Positions 37,401-50,688 of a stretch of DNA of 64,000 nucleotides are shown in pieces (the stretch's first letter is position 1; each line of letters opens with the position of its first letter). The translations under genes were made by a program, and so were the position numbers. Source of the DNA: Stutzerimonas stutzeri. Lineage in GTDB: Bacteria; Pseudomonadota; Gammaproteobacteria; Pseudomonadales; Pseudomonadaceae. The notes beneath the pieces are model-generated. The model was not told the origin of the DNA. It ran no database searches and was given only the letters and a program-made list of their open reading frames with translations. The stretch is from positions 83,254 through 147,253 of the forward strand of contig NZ_JAAMQZ010000007.1 in the NCBI RefSeq assembly GCF_013522825.1, given 5' to 3'.

Positions 37401-38561
37401 ATGATCTCGCCGGCAAGCCCTGCCGCTCTTTCAACGCTGCTCGACGACGCCCTGCAGCACCTAGCTCCCACCAAGAACAGCAATCCAGCCAGCGATGGAT
37501 TCATATACAGCGGCAATCGCCATGAAAGCGTACCCCGTAGACTGTTTCTCGACCGCCGTTTGACGCCGCTGGAACGCAACGCCTGGCAGGTATTTCGACT
37601 CCTGCTCAACGAAGATGGGGTCACGGCGTTCCCGACTTACGATCAGCTCCGCCCCTATCTGGCATCAACGCCCTGCTCCGAGCAGGCATCTCACGAAACA
37701 GTGGCACGCGCACTTACACTCCTGCGTCTTACACGCTGGCTCAGTCTCGTGCGCCGACGGCGCGATCCCAAGACCGGCCGCATAAAGGGCAACCTTTACG
37801 TCCTGCACGATGAGCCACTCACACCTTACGAGGCCATGCAGCTTGATCCCGAATACCTTGGGCTGTTGAGTCACGCACTCAACCACGCCAGCAAGGCGAT
37901 CCAACGGGTTGGCTACCACGCCATTCAGGAACTCACCGAAGACCCGATGCTCAGCGACCGTATCCTACCGACGCGCCTACAGGTGCTTGCGCAACGCATG
38001 GCCCAGGGTGATATATCCGGACGAGAAAGTTATCCACAAGAGCAGGCTTCCCTCGAATCCGAAGAAGACTGCGATGTCCTTCTTCGGAATGAAAAACCGC
38101 CGTCTTCGGATTCCGCAGCAGGCTCGCATGTCAGCAAAACCGGCCCTCTTCGGCATCCGAAGCAAGACCGTACTGAAGTACTCAGTAATCGTATAAATCG
38201 TACTGTACCGCGCACACGCGAGCTTCAGGGCCTGCAACTGCCTGAGCGTTTCCTTGCGTTGAAGGATGAACAGCAGGCCGGCGCGCTGGTGGCGTTGCAG
38301 CAAGTGGAAGCCGAAATGCGGCAAGCCGTGCTCGACGAGTGGGCCGCGCGCTGCCGCAGTAGCGAGGTGCGCAAACCTGCTGGCTATCTGTTCGGCATTA
38401 TCCAAGCCGCAATCCGCGGCGAATTCAAAGCGTGGGCAGGACAAGGTCAGAGCATTGCCGTTGCCACCGTCCCGCCCCCAGCGCCACTTGCTCAACCGGC
38501 GAACCCCGAAATCGTCCAGGCGCACCTCGCCCATCTGCACGCCCTGCTAAACAAAAAATAG
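37401..38561 (+). CDS. STY4528-family element replication-type protein
   Basis: A 386-residue protein lying four bases after the DUF2857 gene. The N-terminal third (VPRRLFLDRRLTPLERNAWQVFRLLLNEDGVTAFPTYDQLRPYLA and SHETVARALTLLRLTRWLSLVRRRRDPKTGRIKGNLYVLHDEPL) forms a winged-helix of the type found in STY4528 pathogenicity-island proteins. The C-terminal half is low in motif content but includes RKPAGYLFGIIQAAIRGEF, which recalls plasmid replication-initiator tails. Proposed replication or regulatory role in ICE biology. The ATG has no strong ribosome site, in line with translational coupling. Confidence 0.78.
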   Translation: MISPASPAALSTLLDDALQHLAPTKNSNPASDGFIYSGNRHESVPRRLFLDRRLTPLERNAWQVFRLLLNEDGVTAFPTYDQLRPYLASTPCSEQASHETVARALTLLRLTRWLSLVRRRRDPKTGRIKGNLYVLHDEPLTPYEAMQLDPEYLGLLSHALNHASKAIQRVGYHAIQELTEDPMLSDRILPTRLQVLAQRMAQGDISGRESYPQEQASLESEEDCDVLLRNEKPPSSDSAAGSHVSKTGPLRHPKQDRTEVLSNRINRTVPRTRELQGLQLPERFLALKDEQQAGALVALQQVEAEMRQAVLDEWAARCRSSEVRKPAGYLFGIIQAAIRGEFKAWAGQGQSIAVATVPPPAPLAQPANPEIVQAHLAHLHALLNKK

Positions 38562-38594
38562 CGGCTGGGTAACGTGCTTGGACTCCCTTGGCAT

Positions 38595-38609
38595 TATCCC
38601 CAGGGGATA
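38595..38609. repeat. 15-bp palindrome TATCCCCAGGGGATA, copy 1
   Basis: A perfect palindrome with a single central A, located 33 bases after the STY4528-type gene. The same 15 bases recur in the centre of a longer palindrome after ssb (40486-40500). Possible protein-binding or replication-linked sites in the element. Confidence 0.7.
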
Positions 38610-38728
38610 GTTGCAACAGGCAGCCTTCCGCTCGAATAACCCGCCTGCATCAGGTGCCGTTTGTTGACTGACCGCCTTCCGTGCGCAGCTCAAGCTGGCG
38701 ACTCGTTCCTCTACCGCGAGTCGTCCTC

Positions 38729-39520
38729 ATGTCCACCGACAAAACCTTGCAACTAAATCTGGGCTCGCTGCGCAGTGCAATGTCGCTGACGCTGCACACC
38801 CATCACGCCTCGCGCATCTGGCACGGTCGAGCGCCCAGCGAAGGAAAACCAGGCATCGTTGGTCTGAACGGTTTCATCGCCATCGCCAACAAGATCAAGC
38901 GCGGCTCCGAGCAGGACGACCCCTATTCGGACTGGTGGATGCTGAGGGTTGAGGAAAAGCTGACGCAGACAAAGGAGACGTTGCAGACCTTACGTGAACA
39001 GGTGGACCGGGCCTTGGCCGACGTGCCGCCATCACTATCGCTGGGCGAGAACATGAACGTACAGCCGGTGAAGCTGCCGCTGTTCGTAAGCGCGCAGCTC
39101 GGCTTCCTCGCGGTCTACTTGCTGGCCGATTACGACGACCTGGCGCGCAAGCTGATCCTGGCCCACCACACTGCCCTGATTGATCGCAGCACGCTTGAGC
39201 GCTGGCTCAACGAAGGGGCTCATGCACTGCGCAGCCTGTTCTCGCTGACGCAGCAATACCGGCACTCAGGCTGTACCAGGGATGACTTCGCTGCCAAGAA
39301 TGCTGCAGCCAGGGCAGCCATCGAGAAACTTGGCGAACTGCCGCAGAACGTGCTCGAAGGCACACTGCGTTCCCGCTACGCACCACCGATTATCCGTCGC
39401 TCGGCACTGGCCGCCTCCGCAAACCAGGGAACAGAGGACGCCAGCGCCGATGACTTCCCGGTAGCGGACGCCGATCGCCCGACAGCTGCGGTAGATGAAA
39501 ACGAGGACAACCCAGCATGA
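38729..39520 (+). CDS. Integrating conjugative element protein, TIGR03761/PFL_4669 family
   Basis: A 263-residue protein of the family always found before DUF3158 and ssb in ICEclc-like elements. Characteristic: LNLGSLRSAMSLTLHTHHASRIWHGRAPSEGKPGIVGLNGFIAIANKIKRGSEQDDPYSDWWML. Biochemical activity is unknown. The start at 38729 (MSTDKTLQLN) is chosen from family likeness; a GTG 48 bases upstream is the alternative, neither with a clear ribosome site. Its stop overlaps the next start (ATGA). Confidence 0.88.
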   Translation: MSTDKTLQLNLGSLRSAMSLTLHTHHASRIWHGRAPSEGKPGIVGLNGFIAIANKIKRGSEQDDPYSDWWMLRVEEKLTQTKETLQTLREQVDRALADVPPSLSLGENMNVQPVKLPLFVSAQLGFLAVYLLADYDDLARKLILAHHTALIDRSTLERWLNEGAHALRSLFSLTQQYRHSGCTRDDFAAKNAAARAAIEKLGELPQNVLEGTLRSRYAPPIIRRSALAASANQGTEDASADDFPVADADRPTAAVDENEDNPA

Positions 39521-40068
39521 CGACCACCTCGACCTCTGCGGCAGCTCGTCGCTTTCACCCTTTGGAACAGACGGACTTCCAGAAACTGGAACAGGCAGCC
39601 TCTCTAAAAGGCCTTTTACAGCCTTTTAAGGGTAAGGGGAGCATGGAGACCTGGGCCAGCCACTGCCACACGCTGCGCGACGACTTGATCGAGTTGGCAC
39701 AGCGGCGTGTTCTTGCTCAGGCGAACGCGTACCCCTTCCGCTTGCTTCCCGTTGAACTGGCCCAGCAGACCACTGGCGCAGGCACCACATTTCTACGCTG
39801 GCGCAGGCCCGATCGCTCCGCCATGGGCGTGGCGCTATGGCAGGCGCTGATCACCAGCGTCGCCACCCCCGCCCCCCTGATTGATGACCTCTACGCCATG
39901 GAGGTGCAGCGCATCGTGTTGAACATGCAGATCAGCCTCCTACACACGCTCGGCCGACAGGCTCACGAGTGCGCCAACAAGGTGGCCCAAGCCGAATCGA
40001 TTTACCTGCAGCGTATCCCTGGAAGCGCTGCGTCCATCCGCACCACTTTCTCCAAGGAGTCACTATGA
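39517..40068 (+). CDS. DUF3158-family element protein
   Basis: A 183-residue protein overlapping its neighbours by ATGA junctions on both sides, so tightly coupled with the TIGR03761-type gene and ssb. RFHPLEQTDFQKLEQAASLKGLLQPFKGKGSMETWASHCHTLRDDLI is the DUF3158 start. No catalytic motif is seen. The three-gene block is conserved in ICEclc relatives and is likely to serve single-strand DNA handling during replication or transfer. Confidence 0.85.
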   Translation: MTTTSTSAAARRFHPLEQTDFQKLEQAASLKGLLQPFKGKGSMETWASHCHTLRDDLIELAQRRVLAQANAYPFRLLPVELAQQTTGAGTTFLRWRRPDRSAMGVALWQALITSVATPAPLIDDLYAMEVQRIVLNMQISLLHTLGRQAHECANKVAQAESIYLQRIPGSAASIRTTFSKESL

Positions 40069-40460
40069 GCACGCACTTTGTCGGCGAAGGCAACATTGGT
40101 TCAGCGTCGGAGTTCAGGGAGTTTCCAAGCGGCAACGACGAGCCGCGACGGTTGTTGCGCTTGAACGTGTATTTCGACAATCCGGTTCCTACCAAGGATG
40201 GCTATGAAGATCGCGGTGGGTACTGGGCGCCGGTAGAACTGTGGCACCGCGATGCTGAACACTGGAAAACGCTGTATCAGAAAGGCATGCGCGTACTGGT
40301 GGAAGGTCGCACGGTGCGCGATGAATGGGAGGACGCCGACGAGAACGAGCGGGTGACGTTCAAGATCGAAGCCCGTCGCATAGGCATCCTGCCGTACCGG
40401 CTTGAGGCGGTAACGCTGATCCAGAAACAGGCCAGCGATCCGTCCCACCCTGCGGAATAA
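40065..40460 (+). CDS. ssb: Element-encoded single-stranded DNA-binding protein
   Basis: A 131-residue OB-fold protein: MSTHFVGEGNIGSASEFREF, then RRLLRLNVYFDNPVP, YWAPVELWHRDAEHWKTLYQKGMRVLVEGRTVRDEWED, in line with the ICE-type SSB subfamily (shorter C-terminus than chromosomal SSB and no DIPF tail). In ICEclc the ssb counterpart aids transfer. Coupled to DUF3158 by ATGA; followed by a large palindrome. Confidence 0.88.
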   Translation: MSTHFVGEGNIGSASEFREFPSGNDEPRRLLRLNVYFDNPVPTKDGYEDRGGYWAPVELWHRDAEHWKTLYQKGMRVLVEGRTVRDEWEDADENERVTFKIEARRIGILPYRLEAVTLIQKQASDPSHPAE

Positions 40461-40474
40461 TGCCCGCAGCACAC

Positions 40475-40511
40475 CTCGGTGGAACTATCCCCAGGGGATA
40501 GTTCCACCGAG
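40475..40511. repeat. 37-bp perfect palindrome between ssb and topB
   Basis: Two 18-base arms (40475-40492 and 40494-40511) are perfectly complementary around the central A at 40493. The core TATCCCCAGGGGATA is the same as at 38595. With a one-base loop it could form a cruciform in DNA or a long RNA hairpin. It is either a terminator of the ssb transcript, without T-run, or a DNA-structure site. Confidence 0.75.
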
Positions 40512-40733
40512 TTCCACTGAGCTCCAGCGCGCCCGTGAACGAAGCTTCTGGCAATCAAACTCTCGACACTACAAGCGCGCTACTCCCCAACTGATCCTAA
40601 GCTGCGGGACACCCCAGTAGCGTTGTAAGTAACGCAGCCACAACCTGGGTTTGTTCTTTCCGTGTTGTTTGCTGCCGCATGTGCGCCTGTCAGGAATGCT
40701 GAGGATCATTCGATGACCACGCCCGGAGGCTGC

Positions 40734-42731
40734 ATGCGCGTGTTCTTGTGCGAAAAACCTTCCCAAGGCAAAGACATCGCCCGTGTGTTGAACGCTAGCC
40801 AACGCGGCAGCGGCTGCTACCGTGGAGCGGGCATCGTTGTGACCTGGTGCATTGGTCACCTGATCGAAGCGGCTCCACCGGAAGCCTACGGTGAGCAGTA
40901 CAAGAGCTGGTCTATTGAACAGCTACCTATCATTCCCGAGCCCTGGCGCGTCGAGCCGAAGGCCGCAACCGCAGCGCAACTTAAGATCGTCAAGCAGCTC
41001 GTCGGCCAGGCCAGCGAGCTGGTGATCGCAACCGATGCGGACCGCGAAGGCGAGATGATCGCTCGCGAGATCATCGACCTGTGCGTCTACCGGGGACCGA
41101 TCCGGCGGCTATGGCTGTCGGCGCTTAATGAGGTGAGCATTCGCAAGGCGCTGATTGCGCTGAAACCATCGAACGAGACGCTTCCGCTGTACTACGCGGC
41201 ACTCGCCCGGTCCAGGGCGGACTGGCTTATCGGCATGAACCTGAGCCGCCTGTTCACACTTCTTGGACGTCAGGCCGGCTACGACGGTGTACTGTCGGTT
41301 GGCCGAGTGCAGACACCGGCACTGGCGCTGGTGGTAACCCGCGACCGCGAGATTGCCTGCTTCGTCTCGGTGCCGTTCTGGACCGTCGAGGTCGCACTAT
41401 CAGCTGGCGGGCAGTGCTTCCTTGCCAACTGGATCGCGCCGGATGGCTGCACCGATGCTGCAGGCCGCTGCCTGCAGCAGGCGGCAGCACAACAAGCTGC
41501 CGATCGCATGCGCGCTGCTAGCAGCGCGGGCGTGGTCTCGGCTGAAACAGAGCGTGTGCGCGAATGTCCACCGCTGCCGTTCGACCTCGGCACTCTGCAG
41601 GAAGTGTGTTCGCGCCAGCTGGGCCTCGACGTGCAGGAGACGCTGGACATTGCCCAGGCTCTTTACGAAACGCACAAAGCGACGACCTATCCGCGTTCAG
41701 ATTCTGGTTACCTGCCCGAAAGCATGTTCGCTGAGGTACCGACCGTGCTCGATGCGGTGCTCACCACCGATCCCACCCTGCGCCCTTTGCTCGACCAGCT
41801 TGACCTTACTCAACGCTCACGCGCTTGGAACGACAGCAAAGTATCGGCCCACCACGGCATTATTCCCACCCTGGAGCCGGCGAACCTGTCAGCAATGAGC
41901 GACAAGGAGATCGCGGTCTACAAGCTGATCCGCGCACACTACCTAGCGCAGTTCCTGCCGCATCACGAGTTCGACCGCACGACCGCCCAGTTGCTGTGCG
42001 GCGATCAATATCTGCAAGCCATCGGCAAGCAGGTAATCATTCCCGGCTGGCACCAAGTGCTAGCCGTACCGGAAGCGGACGACACCGATCGTGAGTCGAC
42101 ACCGCGCAGCCAAGTGTTGCCAGCCATGCACGAAGGGCTTCCCTGCCAGATTGGCCACATCGATCTGAAGTCACTCAAGACGCAGCCGCCAAAACCTTAC
42201 ACCCAGGGTGATTTGGTCAAGGCCATGAAAGGAGTCGCCAGGCTGGTCACCGACCCGCGGTTGAAGCAGAAGCTCAAAGAAACCACCGGCATCGGCACCG
42301 AGGCCACGCGTGCCAGCATTATCAAAGGTCTGCTCGACCGCGGTTACCTGATCAAGAAAGGCCGTGCCGTGCGCGCCTCCGAGGCGGCTTGCACACTCAT
42401 CAATACGGTGCCCGCAGCTATTACAGACCCCGGCACCACCGCCGTCTGGGAACAGGCTCTGGACATGATCGAAGCCGGCAGCATGACGCTGGATACATTC
42501 GTCGAAAAGCAATCGATGTGGATTACACTGCTTGTTCAGCAGTATCGCGGTACCACACTGGCCATCAAGCTACCCGAGGGGCCTGTTTGCCCGCTGTGCG
42601 GCAGTCCAACCCGTCAACGCACAGGAAAGGCTGGCCCTTTCTGGTCCTGCCGCAACTATCCAGACTGCAAGGGCACCCTGCCCATCCAGAAAGCCAGCGC
42701 GACACGCAAGCCTCGACGGATCTCAAAATAG
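40734..42731 (+). CDS. topB: DNA topoisomerase III of the element
   Basis: A 665-residue type IA topoisomerase. The Toprim domain is at the start (MRVFLCEKPSQGKDIARVL; ATDADREGEMIAREI with the acidic triad). The catalytic tyrosine lies in TTYPRSDSGYLPE. LIGMNLSRLFTLL, KVSAHHGIIPT and GIGTEATRASIIKGLLDRGYL are all typical of TopB. A C-terminal zinc finger (CPLCGSPTRQRTGKAGPFWSCRNYPDC) remains. CGGAGGCTGC fixes the ATG at 40734, in preference to upstream in-frame starts. Decatenation of transfer or replication intermediates is the likely role. Confidence 0.93.
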   Translation: MRVFLCEKPSQGKDIARVLNASQRGSGCYRGAGIVVTWCIGHLIEAAPPEAYGEQYKSWSIEQLPIIPEPWRVEPKAATAAQLKIVKQLVGQASELVIATDADREGEMIAREIIDLCVYRGPIRRLWLSALNEVSIRKALIALKPSNETLPLYYAALARSRADWLIGMNLSRLFTLLGRQAGYDGVLSVGRVQTPALALVVTRDREIACFVSVPFWTVEVALSAGGQCFLANWIAPDGCTDAAGRCLQQAAAQQAADRMRAASSAGVVSAETERVRECPPLPFDLGTLQEVCSRQLGLDVQETLDIAQALYETHKATTYPRSDSGYLPESMFAEVPTVLDAVLTTDPTLRPLLDQLDLTQRSRAWNDSKVSAHHGIIPTLEPANLSAMSDKEIAVYKLIRAHYLAQFLPHHEFDRTTAQLLCGDQYLQAIGKQVIIPGWHQVLAVPEADDTDRESTPRSQVLPAMHEGLPCQIGHIDLKSLKTQPPKPYTQGDLVKAMKGVARLVTDPRLKQKLKETTGIGTEATRASIIKGLLDRGYLIKKGRAVRASEAACTLINTVPAAITDPGTTAVWEQALDMIEAGSMTLDTFVEKQSMWITLLVQQYRGTTLAIKLPEGPVCPLCGSPTRQRTGKAGPFWSCRNYPDCKGTLPIQKASATRKPRRISK

Positions 42732-43350
42732 GTCGCGGCCCTTCTCTCCCACCGTATCGACCATGGCCGATACGCATACCTCGCTCCTGCGAGGAGCCCA
42801 GCACGCACTATCCTTCTGCAACGCGTGCACGTCGCCGGCGATTAGCTGGTTTGACGAGAAGGCGGGTTCATTCGCAGCCCGTACCACACGGACTTTTTGA
42901 TCTGCTGGTTTTCACTTCGAAGGGTCCCCTGGCGCCTTGTCTCAACAGCAGGTCGAGCCCCCAGGAGACCCTTCGGGTCGAACGGTATTCAGCGCCGGAA
43001 CCCACCGGCGAAACAACGGGTTCCTTTTGTACGCAGATGCGTGCCAAAGGATTTCGACCCCAGCCACGACAAGGGTCGAGTGTAATCGCTGCAACAGCGG
43101 ATGGCTTTGACGACGGCCACTCCCTGCATCAGCTCACAGGTGGTTTCTTCCTCAACAGCCGAAGGCCTGGGCCTTCGGCCCCTTTCTCCTAGCCACCCGA
43201 AACAGCCGAAGCTGGCCCGGGCATTCATGCAGTTGATCTTCGAGAGCAACGGCGAACTGCAGGTGGTCACAGCCTGACCTGTCCCGTGAACGCTCGAACG
43301 CCTGCAAGGCGTCGGTGCCTTTGTTCCATTCCAGCCAGGAGACATCTTCC
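42732..43350. other. Structured non-coding leader region after topB
   Basis: No credible gene in 620 bases. Several inverted repeats follow one another: 42918-42932 with 42961-42975 (15-base arms, one mismatch), and GCCGAAGGC-CTGG-GCCTTCGGC at 43158-43179 followed by CCCCTTTCTCC. The latter looks like a terminator; the former may be an RNA leader structure. Confidence 0.45.
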
Positions 43351-43527
43351 ATGTCCCATGCACCTCAGTCACGCTGCACTGAACCCATCGGTTATCTGGC
43401 GCTAACCTACGCAGGTGAACGCCTGCCGTTGGAGCTACGCCGCAGCACCGCCGGTTACTTCATCGGCACTGCCGACGACAGAGGTCCGGCCTCGCGCGAG
43501 TCCTTCGACTATTTTTGTTCGCACTAG
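43351..43527 (+). CDS. Small element protein of unknown function (58 residues)
   Basis: A frame with AGGAGACATCTTCC before its ATG encodes MSHAPQSRCTEPIGYLALTY and ends in TADDRGPASRESFDYFCSH. The ribosome site and even codon use argue that it is real. No transmembrane segment or known motif is visible. Small proteins of this type recur after structured leaders in PAGI-2-type elements, but I cannot name a family. Confidence 0.5.
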   Translation: MSHAPQSRCTEPIGYLALTYAGERLPLELRRSTAGYFIGTADDRGPASRESFDYFCSH

Positions 43528-43843
43528 GCTGCAAGCCACGCCCTAACAACCGGACGCTGGCACCAGGGTCTCTATCCCTACCCATCGAAGAACTTCTTGG
43601 TGACGGCCAATACGGTGGCCACCGGATTCGTTTTGCCACGCGCAAGCCCGCCGAGTGCGCACCATCGTTGCAGCATGTTCGCTGGCGTCGCCGGCAACAT
43701 CCCAGGCAGTCGAAACCTTAAAGGCTGGGGTGCGGTTCACCGCACTGGTTGTTTTGTTATCCGGCGCATGTCGCGCCATCCACCCCTCAAGGGACACCCT
43801 CCCTTGCGGGCAGGGAGTCCCTTTATTCATTAAGGAGTCTCCA
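43528..43843. other. Second structured leader, no gene
   Basis: A 316-base gap. Just before the next gene an inverted repeat pairs AAGGGA (43789-43794) with TCCCTT (43818-43823), with a second inner pairing of CCCTCCC with GGGCAGGG. It stands 20 bases before the start codon of the following gene and could shape its mRNA leader. Confidence 0.4.
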
Positions 43844-44641
43844 ATGGATATCCAAGCCATCCGCGCCCAAATGCCCGTCCTGGTCGCCGGTCATGTTCCT
43901 CGCAATGTCCGTACGTTCAAGTTCAATATCTTCGACGGACAACCCAAGGTCTCAGCGTGGGGTTTCCACATCGACCCCAAACCCTTCGAGGGCAAGGTGA
44001 TCGCCGACACCGGTGACGCCATCGTCGTCAAGGTCGGCCGCGCCGAGTTCGCCGTGCTTGATCGCGCACTGCTGACCGAAGTGCCTGACGAGGGCGCCAA
44101 GGTACAGGTCCAACCGTATGCCCGACGCCGTTTCGACGGTCTGCGCGCGGACACACCGGAAGAGCGCACTGAGCACACCGTAGACGGCACGCCTTATACG
44201 GTGCAAACGCACATTCTCGGCTCGGCACCGGCCAAGCTACCGCTCCCACAGCCACGCTGTCCGGAGTTGCTGGAACTCATCAATCAGCTTGAACAGCTAC
44301 CTGCTCCCGATGGCTTTCGCCGCGTCACCCACTTACTAGTGGATGCCGGCGCACGGGATTTCTCCCTCGTCGATCCGCTGCCCGACGACATCATCAGGAC
44401 GCCTCCGGCGATCAGTTTCACCGCTGCGACAGCAAAGTTTCAGGGGCGGGTTACCGTGCTGTACGAACGTGCCGACGACCTCTACGCAATCGAGCTGAAA
44501 CGCGACGGGGCACTGGTCAAACGCATCGATCAAGTATTCTTCGACTCGCTCGGCGAAACGCTGGAGCAACTGATCGACGATGGCAGTTGGCGGCGCATCC
44601 GCGTGCAGAGACTGTCGGGAAGCAAGCCCACCCGGCATTAA
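43844..44641 (+). CDS. Element-associated hypothetical protein (265 residues)
   Basis: The ATG at 43844 is fixed by AAGGAGTCTCCA. The 265-residue product starts MDIQAIRAQMPVLVAGHVPR, contains FKFNIFDGQPKVSAWGFHIDPKPFEGKVIADTGDAIVVKVGRAEFAVLDR (a small beta-barrel-like stretch) and a C-terminal YERADDLYAIELKRDGALVKRIDQVFFDSLGETLEQLIDDGSWRRIRV. No catalytic motif is apparent. Codon usage matches the element backbone, so it is likely part of the original ICE. It is the last clearly backbone gene in the window. Confidence 0.7.
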   Translation: MDIQAIRAQMPVLVAGHVPRNVRTFKFNIFDGQPKVSAWGFHIDPKPFEGKVIADTGDAIVVKVGRAEFAVLDRALLTEVPDEGAKVQVQPYARRRFDGLRADTPEERTEHTVDGTPYTVQTHILGSAPAKLPLPQPRCPELLELINQLEQLPAPDGFRRVTHLLVDAGARDFSLVDPLPDDIIRTPPAISFTAATAKFQGRVTVLYERADDLYAIELKRDGALVKRIDQVFFDSLGETLEQLIDDGSWRRIRVQRLSGSKPTRH

Positions 44642-44647
44642 CGCATC

Positions 44648-44676
44648 GCTTCTCGCCCTTGCGGCGAGAAGCTCTT
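44648..44676 (+). terminator. Hairpin terminator of the element backbone segment
   Basis: GCTTCTCGCC-CTTGC-GGCGAGAAGC followed by TCTTATTC. It lies 6 bases after the 265-residue protein gene. Confidence 0.75.
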
Positions 44677-45149
44677 ATTCGTACATCAGGAAATCACATT
44701 CGTGCCGGCGGCCTCTGCTATGCCGACCTGGCGCGCTTAGTCGCGAACAAGGTATTACGGTAAGTGATGAATATGTTGCCAGGCAGCTGTTAGTTCACTT
44801 GGCCCTAAAAGGAGCCTTGCTGTTTAGCAAAGAACAATCCGAAACTACCATTGTGGCAGGCAGCAACCGGCCAAAAGCAGCCGCTCGGATATCTCTGCAA
44901 AAGCTGGGCTCTTCACTCGACGAAGAAATCGAGCCGTGTTGAGATCTGTGTCTATACTTTGACTGTTCAAAAATCTGGTTTAGCTCTTGGGTTATGGTAC
45001 ATTTGTCATGCAGTTCTACTGAAGCTGGAGCATCGATTTTGCCTGGCTAGCATCACACAGAAACCATATTTCTAATGGGCAAACAGTCATTTTTTGGACC
45101 GCAGCGATATCGATGGATCTCATGAAAGCCAAAAATAAGGAATAGCTAT
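44677..45149. other. Gene-free AT-richer stretch
   Basis: About 470 bases with no credible gene. Composition changes towards AT at about 44,740 and again near 44,950, suggesting that the element backbone ends near here and accessory DNA begins. No repeat or att copy was found. Confidence 0.35.
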
Positions 45150-45485
45150 ATGTCTGGGACGTTTGAAATATACAACGACAAAGCGGGTGAATTTCGTTTT
45201 CGGCTCAAAGCCAACAATGGCCAAGCAATTCTGGCCAGCGAGGGCTACAAGGATAAGTCTGGATGTCTAAATGGAGTCGAGTCAGTCAAAAAAAATGCGC
45301 CTGATGATGCACGCTACGAGCGTAAGGCCAGCGGGGCTGACAAGTTTATGTTCAACCTTAAGGCGGGTAATCACCAAGTAGTCGGGACGAGCCAGTCATA
45401 TGCCTCCGAAGCCTCACGCGACAAGGGTATCGAGTCGGTGAAAAACCACGCACCCGACGCTAAGGTTGTTGAGGTGGGCAATTAA
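45150..45485 (+). CDS. YegP-like protein with two DUF1508 repeats
   Basis: A 111-residue protein with two tandem DUF1508 units: residues 1-52 (FEIYNDKAGEFRFRLKANNGQAILASEGYKDKSGCLNGVESVKKNA) and 58-107 (RYERKASGADKFMFNLKAGNHQVVGTSQSYASEASRDKGIESVKNHA). Each shows the f.f.LkA.Ng..i..Se.Y......gI.SVk.na pattern. A weak ribosome site (AAGGAATAGCTAT) precedes the ATG. The family is small, cytosolic and of unknown function. It stands alone between the element backbone and an integrase remnant. Confidence 0.9.
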   Translation: MSGTFEIYNDKAGEFRFRLKANNGQAILASEGYKDKSGCLNGVESVKKNAPDDARYERKASGADKFMFNLKAGNHQVVGTSQSYASEASRDKGIESVKNHAPDAKVVEVGN

Positions 45486-45579
45486 TCGCTTCAGTCTGTT
45501 CAAAATCACTTGGGCATTTCGTTGAGATGGGCGGCTGAGTATTCTTAATAGCCGCTTTTCCCTGCTCGGATGTGATCGA

Positions 45580-45601
45580 CCGCTTCTGGCCGGTTAGCGA
45601 C
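45580..45601 (+). repeat. 22-bp repeat, copy 1 (inverted partner at 59387)
   Basis: The 22 bases here occur in reverse complement at 59387-59408 with one mismatch; they contain GGCCGGTTAGCGAC. Copy 1 lies just past the stop of the integrase C-terminal piece, copy 2 just before the N-terminal piece. Confidence 0.6.
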
Positions 45602-45630
45602 GGTCTGACTTCGACCGTCGCAATATATGG

Positions 45631-45980
45631 TCAGACCTCGGTCTGCTCCGCCATTTCCAGAGCGTCATCGACCTCAATCCCAAGATATCGGACGGTGCTC
45701 TCAAGCTTCGTATGGCCGAGCAGAATTTGAATCGCCCGTAGGTTCTTCGTCCTGCGATAGATCAGCGATGCCTTCGTACGTCTCATCGTGTGTGTGCCAT
45801 ACATGGCAGGATCTAGGCCAATGGCTTTTACCCAGCCTTTGACGATACGAGCGTATTGACGAGTGGATAGATGGTCTGATGTATGCAGCCTGCTCGGGAA
45901 AAGGCAGTCCTGGCTCCGGAGCTGTGCTTGATGTATCCAGGCGGCGAGAGCAGACCGTGTTTCCCTAGTGTGCGCTCTCT
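45631..45980 (-). pseudogene. Tyrosine-recombinase integrase, C-terminal remnant
   Basis: Reading the minus strand from about 45,970 to the stop TGA at 45,633 gives about 110 residues of a tyrosine recombinase: SALAAWIHQ, LFPSRLHTSDHLSTRQYARIVKGWVKAIGLDP, then GTHTMRRTKASLIYRR, LLGHTKLESTVRYLGIEVDDALEMAEQTEV. It holds the conserved HxxR (HTMRR), the LGH motif and the nucleophilic Tyr in STVRYLG. No start codon or N-terminal half is attached; an in-frame stop lies upstream. The missing N-terminal half appears to be the piece at 59121-59337. Confidence 0.85.
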
Positions 45981-46241
45981 TGCTTGGATGGCATTACGTT
46001 CTGGCCCAACGTTACTGTAGCGAATCCGCAGCAGTATCAATCAAAGCCTCCTGTATCCCGCGTGAAGAAAGACGCTACGTTGCGCCCGTTCTTCCACGGC
46101 TTCGCTTGCCGCCCCGCTACGGCAGATTCGAAGTATTCATCGAAATGTCATCCTTTAGAAGCAGTGCGTTAACAAGGAATTTCTACCCTTTGCATCGCGA
46201 ACCGCAATTGTGCGGCCAGCAATATTGCGAAAGGTGATCAA
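45981..46241. promoter_or_regulatory. Promoter region of the ptx operon
   Basis: About 260 bases between the integrase remnant and ptxA. Part of it is probably degraded integrase DNA. One TGTCAT-like half-site (46146-46151) resembles half of a Pho box, but a second half-site at the right spacing is not seen. In P. stutzeri WM88 ptx genes are induced by phosphate starvation. Confidence 0.35.
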
Positions 46242-50647
<4,406 letters not shown>

Positions 50648-50688
50648 GGTGATGGATGGTTGCGATCCAGCGCTTGGCTTGTCAGCCT

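Noticed and set aside
42389..43192. 267-codon plus-strand frame overlapping the end of topB
   Set aside because: Overlaps the zinc-finger coding end of topB in another frame and continues through hairpin-rich non-coding DNA; no ribosome site or motif.
46100..46241. Pho box upstream of ptxA
   Set aside because: Only one TGTCAT half-site is seen, with no second half at 11-base spacing, so a Pho box is not claimed.
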